64,000 nucleotides of DNA. It comes from Acidobacteriota bacterium. Its GTDB lineage: Bacteria > Acidobacteriota > UBA6911 > JACQSX01. This document shows, in pieces, positions 1 through 9,733 of this stretch; position 1 is the stretch's first letter; every line of letters starts with the position of its first letter. The stretch is from assembly GCA_016211105.1 (NCBI GenBank), contig JACQSX010000028.1, forward strand, positions 1-64,000, in the 5' to 3' direction. The position numbers and the translations under genes are program-made. The notes beneath the pieces are model-generated. The model saw nothing but the letters and a program-made list of their open reading frames with translations, ran no database searches and was not told the origin of the DNA.

Positions 1-1
1 G

Positions 2-142
2 GAGATGGTGATGCCGGGGGACAATGTGAATGTGGAGATTGACCTGATCTCGCCGATTGCGATGGAGAAAGGGCTGCGCTTTGCGATTCGGGAGGGAGGG
101 CGCACCGTCGGAGCTGGAACCGTCACCGAAATTCTGGAATAA
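2..142 (+). CDS. tuf: Elongation factor Tu, C-terminal end (partial)
   Basis: The first 46 codons of the window, in frame from base 2 to a TAA, read as the C-terminal end of EF-Tu domain 3: [20 protein letters not shown], then [22 protein letters not shown]-Tu delivers aminoacyl-tRNA to the ribosome. The rest of the gene lies upstream of the window. Its position just before rpsJ is the usual str-to-S10 junction. The 158 bp between tuf and rpsJ show no clear terminator. Confidence 0.95.
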   Translation, partial: EMVMPGDNVNVEIDLISPIAMEKGLRFAIREGGRTVGAGTVTEILE

Positions 143-300
143 AGTCATCAATCATCTGTCACCAGTCATAGGAGATTCGTCGTCAATGATGGGTCACAAA
201 GCTGGTCGGGCTGTTGAGGGATGACGGGTGGCAGACTAAACCCCGAGGTAAAGCGTGGATCCGAGGTGATGGACCAGATGCGAAATGAGATAAAGAAGCC

Positions 301-627
301 ATGATCAATGAAAAAATCCGAATTCGGCTGAAGGCGTACGATTACCGCGTTCTGGATCAGTCAGCGGCGGAAATCGTCGATATTGCCAAGCGCACTGGAG
401 CCCGCGTTTCCGGCCCGATCCCTTTGCCCACGGTAAAAAACCGCTATACGGTTTTGCGCTCGCCTCATGTGGACAAGAAATCGCGGGAGCAATTTGAGAT
501 TCGAACACACAAGCGCCTGGTCGACATCCTGGAACCGACGCCTCAAACGGTGGACCAGTTGATGAAGTTGGATCTGCCTGCTGCGATTGATGTAGAGATT
601 AAGGCTTTTGGCGCGGAGCATAAGTAA
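301..627 (+). CDS. rpsJ: 30S ribosomal protein S10
   Basis: 108 residues, slightly longer than the usual 102-105. It carries the family core [18 protein letters not shown] near the start and [19 protein letters not shown] in the middle. S10 is a 30S head protein and also the NusE antitermination factor. It is the first gene of the S10 operon, 10 bp before rplC. The ATG at 301 gives the expected N-terminus. Confidence 0.98.
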   Translation: MINEKIRIRLKAYDYRVLDQSAAEIVDIAKRTGARVSGPIPLPTVKNRYTVLRSPHVDKKSREQFEIRTHKRLVDILEPTPQTVDQLMKLDLPAAIDVEIKAFGAEHK

Positions 628-636
628 GGAACCTAC

Positions 637-1260
637 ATGTCAGACAGTTTAATTGGAATTAAGGTTGGAATGACACAGAGGTTCGATTCGCAAGGCAATG
701 TCGTCTCGGTGACAGTGATTAAGGCGGGTCCATGCGTGGTAACGCAACGGAAAACTAAGGAAAAGGACGGCTACGACGCGGTTCAGGTTGGTTTTGTTGA
801 GGGCAAGAAAATCAAAGCGGTAACCCACGCCATGGAGGGACACTTCAGAAAAGCTGGTGTGCCGCCTGCAGGAATTCTTCGCGAATTCCAATACCTGAAC
901 TTGGCGGATCTAAAAGTGGGAGATCAACTCCTCGTAGGTTCCTTGTTCAAGGAAAATGATGTTGTCAAGGTTAGTGGAATTTCCAAAGGGCACGGGTTTG
1001 CCGGCGTAGTCAAGCGGCACGGTTTTCGCGGTGGTCGTGCGACGCACGGATCCATGTTTCATCGGGCCCCTGGTTCGATCGGAGCTTCGGCATTTCCATC
1101 ACGTGTTTTGCCAGGGATGCGCGCGGCGGGTCGGATGGGGAACGAAAAAGTGACGATTCGAGGGCTGCGGGTCGTAGCGGTGGATATCGAAAACCATCTT
1201 CTGCTGGTGAACGGGGTGATTCCAGGACGCAGGGGCGGTTACGTCATTGTTTCCAAGTAG
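637..1260 (+). CDS. rplC: 50S ribosomal protein L3
   Basis: 207 residues. The N-terminus ([12 protein letters not shown]) and the central glycine/histidine-rich loop ([16 protein letters not shown], then [13 protein letters not shown], about residues 120-150) are typical of L3, which reaches towards the peptidyl transferase centre. It follows rpsJ by 9 bp and precedes rplD by 12 bp, the conserved S10-operon order. Confidence 0.98.
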   Translation: MSDSLIGIKVGMTQRFDSQGNVVSVTVIKAGPCVVTQRKTKEKDGYDAVQVGFVEGKKIKAVTHAMEGHFRKAGVPPAGILREFQYLNLADLKVGDQLLVGSLFKENDVVKVSGISKGHGFAGVVKRHGFRGGRATHGSMFHRAPGSIGASAFPSRVLPGMRAAGRMGNEKVTIRGLRVVAVDIENHLLLVNGVIPGRRGGYVIVSK

Positions 1261-1272
1261 CGGGCAGCGCTT

Positions 1273-1902
1273 ATGGCGATTGTTACGGTAAAAAATTTGA
1301 AAGGCGAGTCAGTGGGAAATCTGGATCTAGCCGACGAAGTCTTTCGCGCGCCGATGAATCAAACACTTGTTTGGGAAGCGGTCCGACATTATTTGGCTGC
1401 ACAAAGGCAGGGAACGGTGTCCACCAAGACTCGTGGCGTGGTCAGTGGGAGTGGAAGGAAGCTGTGGCGCCAGAAAGGGACGGGACGAGCGCGTGTCGGA
1501 AGTATCCGCAGTCCCCTTTGGACTCACGGCGGCACAGTGTTCGGTCCCACTCCCAGAGATTACGGTTACTCATTTCCCCGCAAGAAGCGCCGCGGTGCCT
1601 TGTGCGCGGCCCTCGCGGGCAAATTACAGGATGAAAAGTTGACGGTAGTTGAAGATCTCAGGTTGGACACTCACAAAACCAGGGATTTTTGCAAGGTGCT
1701 GCAAGACTTCGGATTGCAACGTCGGGTTTTGATCGTTAATCATGACCATGGCAACATTAATTTGCTTCGCAGTGCCCGCAATCTGGCGTGGGTCAAGCTG
1801 GTGGACAGTTCCAGTGTCAATGTATACGACCTGGTGTCTCATGGTTCAGTGGTGTTCACGCGCAATGCCATCCTGCAGTTGCAAGAGATATTGAAGAAAT
1901 GA
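1273..1902 (+). CDS. rplD: 50S ribosomal protein L4
   Basis: 209 residues. The exit-tunnel loop signature GRKLWRQKGTGRARVGSIRS lies at residues ~62-81 and is followed by GGTVFGPTPRDY. L4 lines the peptide exit tunnel and in some bacteria autoregulates its operon; no leader structure showing that was identified here. The stop codon overlaps the rplW start (ATGA). Confidence 0.98.
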   Translation: MAIVTVKNLKGESVGNLDLADEVFRAPMNQTLVWEAVRHYLAAQRQGTVSTKTRGVVSGSGRKLWRQKGTGRARVGSIRSPLWTHGGTVFGPTPRDYGYSFPRKKRRGALCAALAGKLQDEKLTVVEDLRLDTHKTRDFCKVLQDFGLQRRVLIVNHDHGNINLLRSARNLAWVKLVDSSSVNVYDLVSHGSVVFTRNAILQLQEILKK

Positions 1903-2204
1903 AGATCAAGCTGAAAACCAAGTTTAATGTTCTGGAGAGCCCGCATCTGACGGAGAAAAGCACTGCTTTGAAAGAAAGCACGGGCGTTCTGGTGTTCAGG
2001 GTGCGCCCTGACGCCACCAAGCAAGATATCAAAGCGGCGGTAGAAAGTCTTTTTAGCGTCAAAGTGGCTACCGTGCGCACCTGTAATTTTTATGGAAAGA
2101 AGAAAAGGATGGGCCGTTTCACTGGCCGTCGCCCCAGTTGGAAGAAGGCGTTTGTGACTCTGAAACCGGGTGAAAAGACGATCGAATTTTTCGAGAGCGC
2201 ATAA
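1899..2204 (+). CDS. rplW: 50S ribosomal protein L23
   Basis: 101 residues from the ATG at 1899, which overlaps the rplD stop. A longer frame upstream would only translate rplD sequence. The protein shows the L23 pattern: SPHLTEKS near the N-terminus, [17 protein letters not shown], then a basic loop ([19 protein letters not shown]) and the C-terminal beta strand. L23 sits at the tunnel exit and docks trigger factor and SRP. Confidence 0.96.
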   Translation: MKIKLKTKFNVLESPHLTEKSTALKESTGVLVFRVRPDATKQDIKAAVESLFSVKVATVRTCNFYGKKKRMGRFTGRRPSWKKAFVTLKPGEKTIEFFESA

Positions 2205-2215
2205 GCGGACAATTT

Positions 2216-3037
2216 ATGGCCATTAAAGTTTTCAAACCGACTTCTCCGGCGATTCGTTTTCAGACGGTTCAGACCGGCGAGGAGTTGACACGCGTCGCCC
2301 CTGAGAAGAGTTTGATGGTTTCCCTGAAACGTTTGAGTGCGCGCAACAACATGGGCCACATGACGGTTCGCCATCGTGGCGGAGCTCATAAGCGTCAGTA
2401 TCGCATCGTCGATTTCCGACGTGACAAAGACGGTATTGCAGCCAAGGTTTTTTCAATCGAATACGATCCCAACCGCTCAGCGCGCATCTCGCTATTACAT
2501 TACGCGGACGGAGAAAAACGCTACATTCTGGCTCCCGAAGGATTAAAGGTGGGGGCTACGGTGGTTTCGGGGGCTGAGGCGGATATTGTCGTGGGCAATT
2601 GCCTGCCTTTAATCAATATTCCGATCGGAACGGTAATTCATAATATCGAGTTGAAGCGAAGCCGTGGAGGACAACTGGTGCGGAGCGCGGGCGGCGGGGC
2701 GCAGTTGGTGGCCAAAGAAGGGAATTATGCCCAGGTTCGTCTGCCGTCGGGCGAGATTCGCCTGGTGGATATCCAGTGCCGTGCCACGATCGGGCAGGTT
2801 GGAAACCTGGAGCATGAGAACGTTTCTATTGGCAAGGCTGGTCGAAGCCGGTGGTTGGGTCGGCGTCCTGCGGTGCGAGGAGTCGCCATGAATCCGGTAG
2901 ATCATCCCCATGGAGGAGGTGAAGGAAAAACTTCGGGCGGCCGGCACCCCGTGTCTCCTTGGGGTTTGCCGACGAAGGGTTACAAGACTCGGAACAACAA
3001 GAGGACTCAGCGATTCGTTATTCATCCTAGAGGGTAA
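2216..3037 (+). CDS. rplB: 50S ribosomal protein L2
   Basis: 273 residues, the standard length. The C-terminal signature [20 protein letters not shown] contains the conserved histidine near the peptidyl transferase centre. The N-terminal RNA-binding OB part ([17 protein letters not shown]) is also present. It lies in conserved order between rplW and rpsS. Confidence 0.98.
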   Translation: MAIKVFKPTSPAIRFQTVQTGEELTRVAPEKSLMVSLKRLSARNNMGHMTVRHRGGAHKRQYRIVDFRRDKDGIAAKVFSIEYDPNRSARISLLHYADGEKRYILAPEGLKVGATVVSGAEADIVVGNCLPLINIPIGTVIHNIELKRSRGGQLVRSAGGGAQLVAKEGNYAQVRLPSGEIRLVDIQCRATIGQVGNLEHENVSIGKAGRSRWLGRRPAVRGVAMNPVDHPHGGGEGKTSGGRHPVSPWGLPTKGYKTRNNKRTQRFVIHPRG

Positions 3038-3046
3038 GGAGAGAAC

Positions 3047-3337
3047 ATGCCCCGGTCGGTAAAGAAAGGTCCATTTATTGATCCTCATTTACAAAAGAAA
3101 ATAGAGGCGCTGAACAAAGCCAACGAGAAGACAGTGGTAAAGACTTGGTCGCGTCGGTCCACCATTGTTCCAGAAATGGTGGGACACACCGTTGCGGTGC
3201 ATAATGGGAAAAAATTTATTCCGGTGTATGTCTCCGAAAATATGGTGGGGCATAAGTTGGGAGAGTTCTCACCTACGAGAACCTTCCGCGCCCATTCCAC
3301 CAAGGCAGAGAAAGCCGTGGCGGTGAAGCCCGCTTGA
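3047..3337 (+). CDS. rpsS: 30S ribosomal protein S19
   Basis: 96 residues. [18 protein letters not shown] at the start and [20 protein letters not shown] near the end are diagnostic of S19, which binds 16S rRNA in the 30S head next to S13. An AAGGAGAG-like ribosome binding site lies just before the ATG. Confidence 0.98.
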   Translation: MPRSVKKGPFIDPHLQKKIEALNKANEKTVVKTWSRRSTIVPEMVGHTVAVHNGKKFIPVYVSENMVGHKLGEFSPTRTFRAHSTKAEKAVAVKPA

Positions 3338-3382
3338 ACGCGTTTCTCGGCGCCGGCGTGAAGCACTTTGGCAGGTTTGGTT

Positions 3383-3739
3383 ATGGAAGCAAAGGCACGA
3401 GCTAAGTACGTGAAGGGATCGCCACAGAAAGCGCGTCTGGTGGTGGATTTGATCCGTGGCAAAACAGTCGATGAAGCTTTGGCAATCCTTCGAACTGTTC
3501 GCAAACGTGCCGCGGGACCGGTGGCCAAGGCGCTGAAGTCAGCGGTCGCCAACGCGGAGCAGAAGTCGCCCGCTGCGAATGTGGATGATTTTGTCGTTTC
3601 GCGCGCTTACGTGGACTTGGGTCCCACGAAGCAGCGCCGTCGGATCCGGCCGGCTCCTATGGGTCGCGCTCATCGCGAACGTCGCTGGTCCAGTCACATC
3701 ACCATCCATGTCTCGGACGGACAGCAGCAGGAAGAATGA
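3383..3739 (+). CDS. rplV: 50S ribosomal protein L22
   Basis: 118 residues from the ATG at 3383 (MEAKARAKYVKGSPQKARLV), which matches the normal L22 N-terminus. An in-frame TTG at 3368 would add five residues and is less likely. The C-terminal hairpin region that lines the exit tunnel (RRIRPAPMGRAHR) is present. Confidence 0.96.
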   Translation: MEAKARAKYVKGSPQKARLVVDLIRGKTVDEALAILRTVRKRAAGPVAKALKSAVANAEQKSPAANVDDFVVSRAYVDLGPTKQRRRIRPAPMGRAHRERRWSSHITIHVSDGQQQEE

Positions 3740-3754
3740 AGCAGGAGGAATAGG

Positions 3755-4603
3755 ATGGGTCAGAAAGTTCATCCATACGGCTTTCGTTTAGGGTACAACC
3801 GCACATGGAAGTCACGTTGGTTTGCCAAGAAAGATTACGGCAAGTTGCTGCATGAGGATCTGCAGATTAAGAAGAACTTGAAGAAGCGCTTTGCGCACGC
3901 GGGCGTTTCCAATATTGAAATAGAGCGGGCTGCCAACAAGCTTACACTTTTCATTCACACCTCGCGTCCGGGAATTATTATCGGTCGCAAAGGCAGCGAG
4001 ATCGACAAATTGAAGGCAGATTTGCAAATCGCTACCGGCCGTGAAGTCTTCATCAATATCCAGGAGATTAATAAGCCGGAGCTGGACGCGCAGTTGGTGG
4101 CCGAGAGCATTGCACAGCAGTTAGAGAAGCGGGTTGCGTTTCGACGCGCCATGCGCCGGGCGGTGGACACCAGTTTGCGCTTTGGTGCCCGGGGAATTAA
4201 GGTACGCTGCGCAGGGCGATTGAATGGCGCGGAAATTGCTCGCTCTGAATGGTATTTGCACGGTCAACTGCCCCTGCATACGCTGCGCGCCGACATCGAT
4301 TACGGCTTTGCGCAAGCATATACCACTTACGGCGTCATTGGCGTGAAATCTTGGATTTATAAAGGGGATGTTTTTGAAGGCGTTACCGAATCGGGGCCTC
4401 GTTCGTTGCGAGAAAGAGGGAGGGAGCGTCATGAACCTGGTCGCGAAGCCCGTGTGGTAGCGAGTGAAGAGACAGCCGCACGTCCTGCGTCACAAGTTGC
4501 CGGACCAGCATCGGTCGAACCATCGGCGCCGGGTCCGGAGAAGAATCCTGAGGTCGAGCCTGGGATTGCCACAGATGCTGATGTAGATGAGACGACTACA
4601 TAA
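3755..4603 (+). CDS. rpsC: 30S ribosomal protein S3, C-terminally extended
   Basis: 282 residues, against about 210-240 in most bacteria. The N-terminal part has the KH domain with [20 protein letters not shown] (about residues 69-88), and the C-terminal S3 domain includes [20 protein letters not shown]. From about residue 212 there is a low-complexity tail rich in Glu, Ala and Pro. The tail is an extension of unknown role; the ribosomal core is intact. Confidence 0.97.
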   Translation: MGQKVHPYGFRLGYNRTWKSRWFAKKDYGKLLHEDLQIKKNLKKRFAHAGVSNIEIERAANKLTLFIHTSRPGIIIGRKGSEIDKLKADLQIATGREVFINIQEINKPELDAQLVAESIAQQLEKRVAFRRAMRRAVDTSLRFGARGIKVRCAGRLNGAEIARSEWYLHGQLPLHTLRADIDYGFAQAYTTYGVIGVKSWIYKGDVFEGVTESGPRSLRERGRERHEPGREARVVASEETAARPASQVAGPASVEPSAPGPEKNPEVEPGIATDADVDETTT

Positions 4604-4621
4604 GGCGAGAAGGAAGCGATC

Positions 4622-5038
4622 ATGTTGATGCCGAAGAAAGTCAAATATCGCCGCCAACAAAAAGGCCGAATGAAGGGGCTGGCCACTCGTGGGAACTCTG
4701 TGGATTTTGGAACATTCGGGTTGAAAGCACTGGAGCCCGGATGGATCTCCGATCGCCAGATTGAGGCGAGCCGCATTGCGATGACGCGGTTTGTCAAGCG
4801 CGGCGGAAAAATTTGGATTCGGATTTTTCCCGACAAACCCATCACCAAGAAACCTGCGGAGACACGCATGGGCAAGGGGAAAGGAGCTCCAGAGGGGTGG
4901 GTGGCGGTGGTGAAGCCTGGTCGCATCCTGTATGAGATGGGCGGTGTAACCGAGGACGTGGCGCGCGAAGCGATGCGTTTGGCAGCCCACAAGTTGCCCA
5001 TCCAAACCAAGTTTGTGGCGCGTTTTGGGGATGAGTAG
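4622..5038 (+). CDS. rplP: 50S ribosomal protein L16
   Basis: 138 residues. The start [19 protein letters not shown] and the internal [20 protein letters not shown] are characteristic. L16 contacts the A-site tRNA elbow and helps order the peptidyl transferase centre. It sits between rpsC and rpmC as usual. Confidence 0.98.
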   Translation: MLMPKKVKYRRQQKGRMKGLATRGNSVDFGTFGLKALEPGWISDRQIEASRIAMTRFVKRGGKIWIRIFPDKPITKKPAETRMGKGKGAPEGWVAVVKPGRILYEMGGVTEDVAREAMRLAAHKLPIQTKFVARFGDE

Positions 5039-5051
5039 CTAGAGGGTAGAA

Positions 5052-5264
5052 ATGAAAGCAGCCAGATTCAGGGAGATGTCATTGGAAGAGCTACACGTGG
5101 AAGAGATGAACCTTTCGGAGGAGCTCTTTCGGCTTCGCTTTCAGGGTGCTACTGGGCAGTTGGAAAGGCCGTCGAAGATGAAAACGGTACGCAAGGACAT
5201 TGCGCGCATCAAAACAATCATCTCAGAGAAAATGAGAGAGGCACATGGAACAGCACACGGCTAA
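5052..5264 (+). CDS. rpmC: 50S ribosomal protein L29
   Basis: 70 residues, an all-helical small protein with the L29 pattern ([20 protein letters not shown], then [11 protein letters not shown]). It sits beside L23 at the tunnel exit. The last 20 nt overlap the start of rpsQ in another frame, so the two are probably translationally coupled. Confidence 0.96.
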   Translation: MKAARFREMSLEELHVEEMNLSEELFRLRFQGATGQLERPSKMKTVRKDIARIKTIISEKMREAHGTAHG

Positions 5265-5520
5265 GGGACGCAGGCCACGCAATCGAAAAGTAGGCACCGT
5301 CGTCAGTAATGCCATGCAAAAGTCGGTGATTATCGCAGTTACCAGGCAGATGCCGCACCTCTTGTACAAGAAATATGTACGCCGCACGCACAAGTTCATG
5401 GCACACGATGAAGAAAACAAGTGTCGGGTCGGAGACAAGGTTGAAATTGAAGAGACGCATCCGCTCAGCAAGCGGAAGCGGTGGATCGTGCGCGAAATCC
5501 TGTCTCGGGCGACGGAGTGA
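5245..5520 (+). CDS. rpsQ: 30S ribosomal protein S17
   Basis: 91 residues with the OB-fold S17 core ([20 protein letters not shown]) and the later [18 protein letters not shown]. The ATG at 5245 lies inside rpmC. A start after the rpmC stop would remove part of the conserved core, so the overlapping start is preferred. Confidence 0.97.
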   Translation: MEQHTAKGRRPRNRKVGTVVSNAMQKSVIIAVTRQMPHLLYKKYVRRTHKFMAHDEENKCRVGDKVEIEETHPLSKRKRWIVREILSRATE

Positions 5521-5526
5521 GAGACA

Positions 5527-5895
5527 ATGATTCAGATGCGGACCATCTTGGAAGTAGCGGATAACTCAGGAGCCAAGCGCATCGCGTGTATTCTGCCGCT
5601 GGGCGGTTCTACGGGAGCGGTCGCGCACCTGGGCGACATTGTGACTGCTTCGGTAAAGGAGGCCACTCCAGACGGAGCGATCAAGAAGGGAGCCGTAGTG
5701 AAGGCGGTGATTGTCCGAACGAAGAAAGAGACTCGTCGTAAGGACGGAACCTATATCAAGTTTGACGAAAACGCCGCGGTGCTTATCAACGACGCGAGAG
5801 AGCCCATCGGCACTCGAGTTTTCGGGCCTGTCGCTCGGGAATTGCGCGATCGGCAGTTTATGAAGATTGTTTCGTTGGCGCCCGAGGTTTTGTGA
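5527..5895 (+). CDS. rplN: 50S ribosomal protein L14
   Basis: 122 residues, the standard length. The signature regions [18 protein letters not shown] and [17 protein letters not shown] are both present. L14 lies at the subunit interface near the factor-binding region. It starts 6 bp after rpsQ and ends 1 bp before rplX. Confidence 0.98.
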   Translation: MIQMRTILEVADNSGAKRIACILPLGGSTGAVAHLGDIVTASVKEATPDGAIKKGAVVKAVIVRTKKETRRKDGTYIKFDENAAVLINDAREPIGTRVFGPVARELRDRQFMKIVSLAPEVL

Positions 5896-5896
5896 C

Positions 5897-6223
5897 ATGG
5901 CCAGATTACATGTGAAGAAAGAGGACCAGGTGTTTGTCCTCGGCGGGAAAGATCGAGGAAAAACGGGGCGCGTTTTGCGCGTTTTTCCAGCAAAGGAGCG
6001 GGTGGTCGTGGAAAATGTCAATTTGGTGAAACGGCACACCCGCCCCAATCCCCAGAAGAACATTAAGGGAGGAGTGGTCGAAAGGGAGGCCCCACTTCAC
6101 ATCTCCAGCGTGCAGGTAGTCTGTCGCTCATGCGGCAAGCATAGCCGGGTCACGTTTCAAAGGCTTGAGGACGGACGCAAGGTTCGAATTTGTAGGAAAT
6201 GTGGGGGAACGATTGATAAGTAA
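5897..6223 (+). CDS. rplX: 50S ribosomal protein L24 with zinc ribbon
   Basis: 108 residues from the ATG at 5897; a longer frame would only overlap rplN. The N-terminal KOW motif ([18 protein letters not shown]) is clear. The C-terminal half has a four-cysteine zinc ribbon, CRSC...CRKC, typical of the longer bacterial L24 form. L24 is an assembly initiator of the 50S subunit. Confidence 0.97.
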   Translation: MARLHVKKEDQVFVLGGKDRGKTGRVLRVFPAKERVVVENVNLVKRHTRPNPQKNIKGGVVEREAPLHISSVQVVCRSCGKHSRVTFQRLEDGRKVRICRKCGGTIDK

Positions 6224-6316
6224 AGGCCCATCGCATGGCGTGACGATGCTTCGTGCAGTAGCGACCGTCGATTGCCGACAATGGGTACTGGGCGGACCGT
6301 GGGCGGTGGAAAACCT

Positions 6317-6862
6317 ATGAGCAGATTGAGGGAACTGTACAAAACCGAAATCATGCCTGCGCTGGCACTACGTTTCAAATACGACAGCCAGATGGCGATT
6401 CCCAGGGTGGAAAGAATCGTCATCAATATGGGGGTGGGAGAAGCGATCCAAAATGCAAAGGTATTGGACGCTGCGACGGAGGAGATTGCAGCAATTTCCG
6501 GTCAGAAACCGGTGGTTACAAAAGCCAAAAAAGCGATTGCTGCGTTTAAGCTGAGGAAGGGCATGCCTATCGGCTGCATGGTGACGCTTCGGGGCGAGCG
6601 GATGTATGAGTTCCTGGATCGCCTGATTAGCATCGCACTGCCTCGAGTGCGCGATTTCCGCGGCGTGTCCCCGCGCTCGTTTGACGGTCGCGGCAATTAC
6701 ACCTTGGGATTGAAAGACCAGTTCATTTTTCCGGAAATTGACGTTGGGAAGGCGGAAAAAATACGTGGCATGAATGTAACGATCGTAACTACAGCCAAGA
6801 CGGATGAAGAAACCCGGGCGCTCTTGGAGCATTTTGGAATGCCATTCATGAAGCGCCCGTAG
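6317..6862 (+). CDS. rplE: 50S ribosomal protein L5
   Basis: 181 residues from the ATG at 6317 ([16 protein letters not shown]). An upstream in-frame ATG at 6272 would add an atypical Gly-rich stretch. Core motifs include [14 protein letters not shown] and the loop [21 protein letters not shown]5 binds 5S rRNA in the central protuberance. Confidence 0.97.
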   Translation: MSRLRELYKTEIMPALALRFKYDSQMAIPRVERIVINMGVGEAIQNAKVLDAATEEIAAISGQKPVVTKAKKAIAAFKLRKGMPIGCMVTLRGERMYEFLDRLISIALPRVRDFRGVSPRSFDGRGNYTLGLKDQFIFPEIDVGKAEKIRGMNVTIVTTAKTDEETRALLEHFGMPFMKRP

Positions 6863-6875
6863 GACTGAAAAGAAT

Positions 6876-7061
6876 ATGGCAAAAACCTCAATGATTGTTA
6901 AAGCGAACCGAAAACAGAAATTTTCCACGCGGCAATATCACCGTTGTAGGCGCTGCGGCCGCCCGCGAGGCTACCTGCGCCGGTTCGAACTTTGTAGAAT
7001 TTGTTTTCGTGGATTGGCATTGGCGGGGGAAATTCCCGGAGTGATCAAAGCCAGTTGGTAA
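6876..7061 (+). CDS. rpsN: 30S ribosomal protein S14, zinc-binding type
   Basis: 61 residues, the short zinc form (type Z). The ligands are visible as CRRCGR then CRICFR, with [19 protein letters not shown] between them. There is no sign here of a second zinc-free paralogue. Confidence 0.97.
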   Translation: MAKTSMIVKANRKQKFSTRQYHRCRRCGRPRGYLRRFELCRICFRGLALAGEIPGVIKASW

Positions 7062-7072
7062 GGGAGTAGCCA

Positions 7073-7477
7073 ATGAGTGTAACGGACCCTATTGCAGACC
7101 TGTTGAGTCGGATTCGCAATGCAATTCGCGTTAGGCACGTTACGGTCGAAGTGCCCGCCAGCCGGTTCAAGGTTGAGATTCTGAAGATTTTGAAAGAGCA
7201 GAGCTTGATCGACAATTACAAGATCTCTAAAGCTCCCGGAGGGCTTCCAGGTTCGATCACGGTCTTACTGAAATATGATGAGCAGGGCAACCCCGCTATC
7301 ACTTCGTTGGAGCGAGTAAGCCGCCCTGGCTGCAGGGTGTACGTAAAAAAGAAAGATATTTTGCCGGTTCTGAGCGGCTTGGGGATCAGCATTGTCTCCA
7401 CTTCACGGGGGTTGATGACAGGTGCACGTGCGATCGAGGAAGGTGTGGGCGGGGAAATTTTGTGTGCCATTTACTAG
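7073..7477 (+). CDS. rpsH: 30S ribosomal protein S8
   Basis: 134 residues. It begins MSVTDPIADLLSRIRNAIR and ends with the conserved STSRGLMTGARAIEEGVGGE. S8 is a primary 16S rRNA binder. It is followed by a 149-bp spacer before rplF, longer than its neighbours' spacers and without an obvious gene or terminator. Confidence 0.98.
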   Translation: MSVTDPIADLLSRIRNAIRVRHVTVEVPASRFKVEILKILKEQSLIDNYKISKAPGGLPGSITVLLKYDEQGNPAITSLERVSRPGCRVYVKKKDILPVLSGLGISIVSTSRGLMTGARAIEEGVGGEILCAIY

Positions 7478-7626
7478 CGTCAACAAGTGTTGGCCGGGGA
7501 CGGGGAGGGATGCGTTGCCGATGAGTGTTGGAAGAAACGGGAGATCGGTGATCCAGGCCCCTGGTTCGGTTGCGGTAAAGGGTTGAGAAGTCGGATTTCA
7601 GGAACGAGGAGGCGGTAGCGCCGATT

Positions 7627-8187
7627 ATGTCTAGAGTTGGGAAAAAACCGATAGCGTTGCCTGAAGGCGTCAAGGTGGATATAACCAAGAGACAGGTCGA
7701 GATCCAGGGCCCTAAAGGGAGGATTGCGACTTTGCTTCCTGACGGGATCCGTTGCATGGTGCAGAATAGCCAACTGTTGGCGCAGCGTTCCAACGATAGT
7801 AAAAGCCAGATGGCATTGCACGGTATGGTGCGCAGCCTATTAGCGAATGCGGTAGCGGGTGTGACGCGAGGCTTTAGACGCGAACTTGATGTGTTGGGTA
7901 TTGGATTTAAGGCGGAATTGAAGAAAGACACGGTGCTGTTTTCGCTGGGATATTCCCATTCAATCGAATATGCGATCCCGGAGGGAATCAAGATTACCGT
8001 GGAGAAGGCGACCAAGACACTCCAGAACTACGTAGGAACGATTATGGTGGAAGGGAGCGATCGACAAAAGGTGGGGCAAGTGGCGGCGGATATTCGCTCC
8101 CTGCGTCCTCCCGATCCTTATAAAGGAAAAGGAATTCGTTACGTCGGTGAGCAGATCAAGTTGAAGGTGGGCAAGAAGGGAGCCTAG
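7627..8187 (+). CDS. rplF: 50S ribosomal protein L6
   Basis: 186 residues. It has the duplicated L6 fold signatures MSRVGKKPIALPEGVKVDI at the start and LRPPDPYKGKGIRYVGE near the end. L6 lies near the sarcin-ricin loop. Confidence 0.98.
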   Translation: MSRVGKKPIALPEGVKVDITKRQVEIQGPKGRIATLLPDGIRCMVQNSQLLAQRSNDSKSQMALHGMVRSLLANAVAGVTRGFRRELDVLGIGFKAELKKDTVLFSLGYSHSIEYAIPEGIKITVEKATKTLQNYVGTIMVEGSDRQKVGQVAADIRSLRPPDPYKGKGIRYVGEQIKLKVGKKGA

Positions 8188-8190
8188 CGG

Positions 8191-8559
8191 GTGTTGCAGC
8201 TACACAATGCCAACAAACAGCGTAAAAGGATTCATCTGCGAATCCGTAGGAAGCTCGGAGGTACGGCTAAACGGCCGCGGCTCAGTGTTTACCGTAGTCT
8301 TGATCATATATACGCGCAACTGGTGGATGACGTCACAGGGCGCACTCTAGTGTCGGCCTCTACTCTGGATAAAGATTTACGGGCATCCATCAAACGCGGG
8401 GGCAATATCGAAGCCGCCAAGATGGTGGGTAGGCTGATTGCCGAGCGGGCAAAAACAGAGGGAATTGAGCGGGTCGTGTTTGACCGAAGCGGGTATATCT
8501 ATCATGGCCGTGTCAAGGCGCTGGCGGAAGCAGCACGGGAAGCTGGTTTAAGATTTTAA
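8191..8559 (+). CDS. rplR: 50S ribosomal protein L18
   Basis: 122 residues from a GTG start at 8191, four bases after the rplF stop. The family core [18 protein letters not shown] and the terminal [17 protein letters not shown] are clear. L18 binds 5S rRNA with L5. No ATG gives the full conserved N-terminus, which supports the GTG. Confidence 0.96.
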   Translation: MLQLHNANKQRKRIHLRIRRKLGGTAKRPRLSVYRSLDHIYAQLVDDVTGRTLVSASTLDKDLRASIKRGGNIEAAKMVGRLIAERAKTEGIERVVFDRSGYIYHGRVKALAEAAREAGLRF

Positions 8560-8568
8560 GGGGGAACC

Positions 8569-9075
8569 TTGGAGAAGATTGATCCAAATTTACTGGACCT
8601 GAAAGATCAGGTGGTGTCGATTAACCGCGTGACTAAGGTTGTCAAGGGTGGGAAAAATCTGAGTTTCAGCGCCCTCGTAGTAGTGGGAGATCACAATGGC
8701 CATGTCGGATTTGGAGCAGGAAAGGCAAAAGAGGTTCCCCAAGCGATCCGTAAGGCAATCGAGAGAGGCAAGAAGAACTTGATACGAGTGCCTCGCATAC
8801 GTACAACGATTCCCCATATGGTGGTGGGGCGATTTGGTGCCGGACGCGTGTTGTTGAAACCAGCGAAGGAGGGGACAGGCGTAATCGCCGGGGGGCCGGT
8901 ACGCGCGGTGATGCAATCTGCGGGCATTTCCGATGTGGTCACAAAGTCTTTGGGATCGCCGAACCCCCACAACGTGATCAAGGCAACTTTTGAGGGGCTG
9001 TGCGCCTTGAAGTGGCCCAAGGAAGCAGCAGCAGAAGAGAGCGGGTTAGAGATGATAGGCAAGATCAATGCCTAG
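8569..9075 (+). CDS. rpsE: 30S ribosomal protein S5
   Basis: 168 residues from a TTG at 8569, preceded by an AGGGGGA ribosome binding site. The double-stranded RNA-binding-like region [20 protein letters not shown] and the later [19 protein letters not shown] identify S5, which influences decoding fidelity. The N-terminal helix ([20 protein letters not shown]) supports this start. Confidence 0.96.
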   Translation: MEKIDPNLLDLKDQVVSINRVTKVVKGGKNLSFSALVVVGDHNGHVGFGAGKAKEVPQAIRKAIERGKKNLIRVPRIRTTIPHMVVGRFGAGRVLLKPAKEGTGVIAGGPVRAVMQSAGISDVVTKSLGSPNPHNVIKATFEGLCALKWPKEAAAEESGLEMIGKINA

Positions 9076-9277
9076 AAAAAAGCAACAAAAAGGTTTGCAA
9101 GAGATGCTGCGCATTAAGTATGTGCGCAGTGCAATCGGTTTTCCCAGCAAGCAGAAGGAAACTGTGCGTGGCCTGGGTCTGACCCGTTTGAATCAGGTGG
9201 TCGAGCGACCGGATACGCCTCAAATACGAGGGATGGTTGCCAAGATCCCGCATCTGGTCACTATTTTGGAGTCTTAG
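9068..9277 (+). CDS. rpmD: 50S ribosomal protein L30
   Basis: 69 residues from the ATG at 9068, overlapping rpsE by 8 nt. The L30 core [20 protein letters not shown] begins about 14 residues in, so a shorter start at the internal ATG (9104) is possible. The C-terminus ([13 protein letters not shown]: [16 protein letters not shown]) is typical. Confidence 0.95.
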   Translation: MPRKKQQKGLQEMLRIKYVRSAIGFPSKQKETVRGLGLTRLNQVVERPDTPQIRGMVAKIPHLVTILES

Positions 9278-9280
9278 GGA

Positions 9281-9733
9281 ATGACGTTATCGTTAAACAC
9301 TCTTGCGGCGCCAGCGGGCGCCAATCGGGAGCGTAAGCGGGTAGGACGAGGCCCGGGATCCGGACTGGGAAAAACAGCCGGGCGCGGCAGCAAGGGCCAG
9401 AAGTCACGTTCGGGCTACCGGCATCGGGCAGGTTTTGAAGGTGGTCAAATGCCGCTTCATCGACGTTTGCCCAAGCGTGGGTTCAAGAACATTTTCAGGC
9501 GCGATTACGCGGAAGTGAATTTAGATCTGCTCAACCGTTTTGATGCTGGCGCTACGGTCACACCGGAAATTCTGGTGGAGCGAAGGCTTATCAGCAAGAG
9601 TAAGGCAGGAGTGCGTGTGTTGGGAAATGGAAAGTTGGATCGTGCGCTGACCGTCCGAGCACATCATTTCAGCAAGAATGCGCTGGAGAAGATCAGGCAG
9701 GTCGGAGGCACGGCAGAAGTGATCACTGCATGA
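9281..9733 (+). CDS. rplO: 50S ribosomal protein L15
   Basis: 150 residues. The Gly/Arg-rich N-terminal extension ([20 protein letters not shown], then [20 protein letters not shown]) and the C-terminal globular part are standard. It overlaps the secY start by 4 nt. Confidence 0.98.
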   Translation: MTLSLNTLAAPAGANRERKRVGRGPGSGLGKTAGRGSKGQKSRSGYRHRAGFEGGQMPLHRRLPKRGFKNIFRRDYAEVNLDLLNRFDAGATVTPEILVERRLISKSKAGVRVLGNGKLDRALTVRAHHFSKNALEKIRQVGGTAEVITA

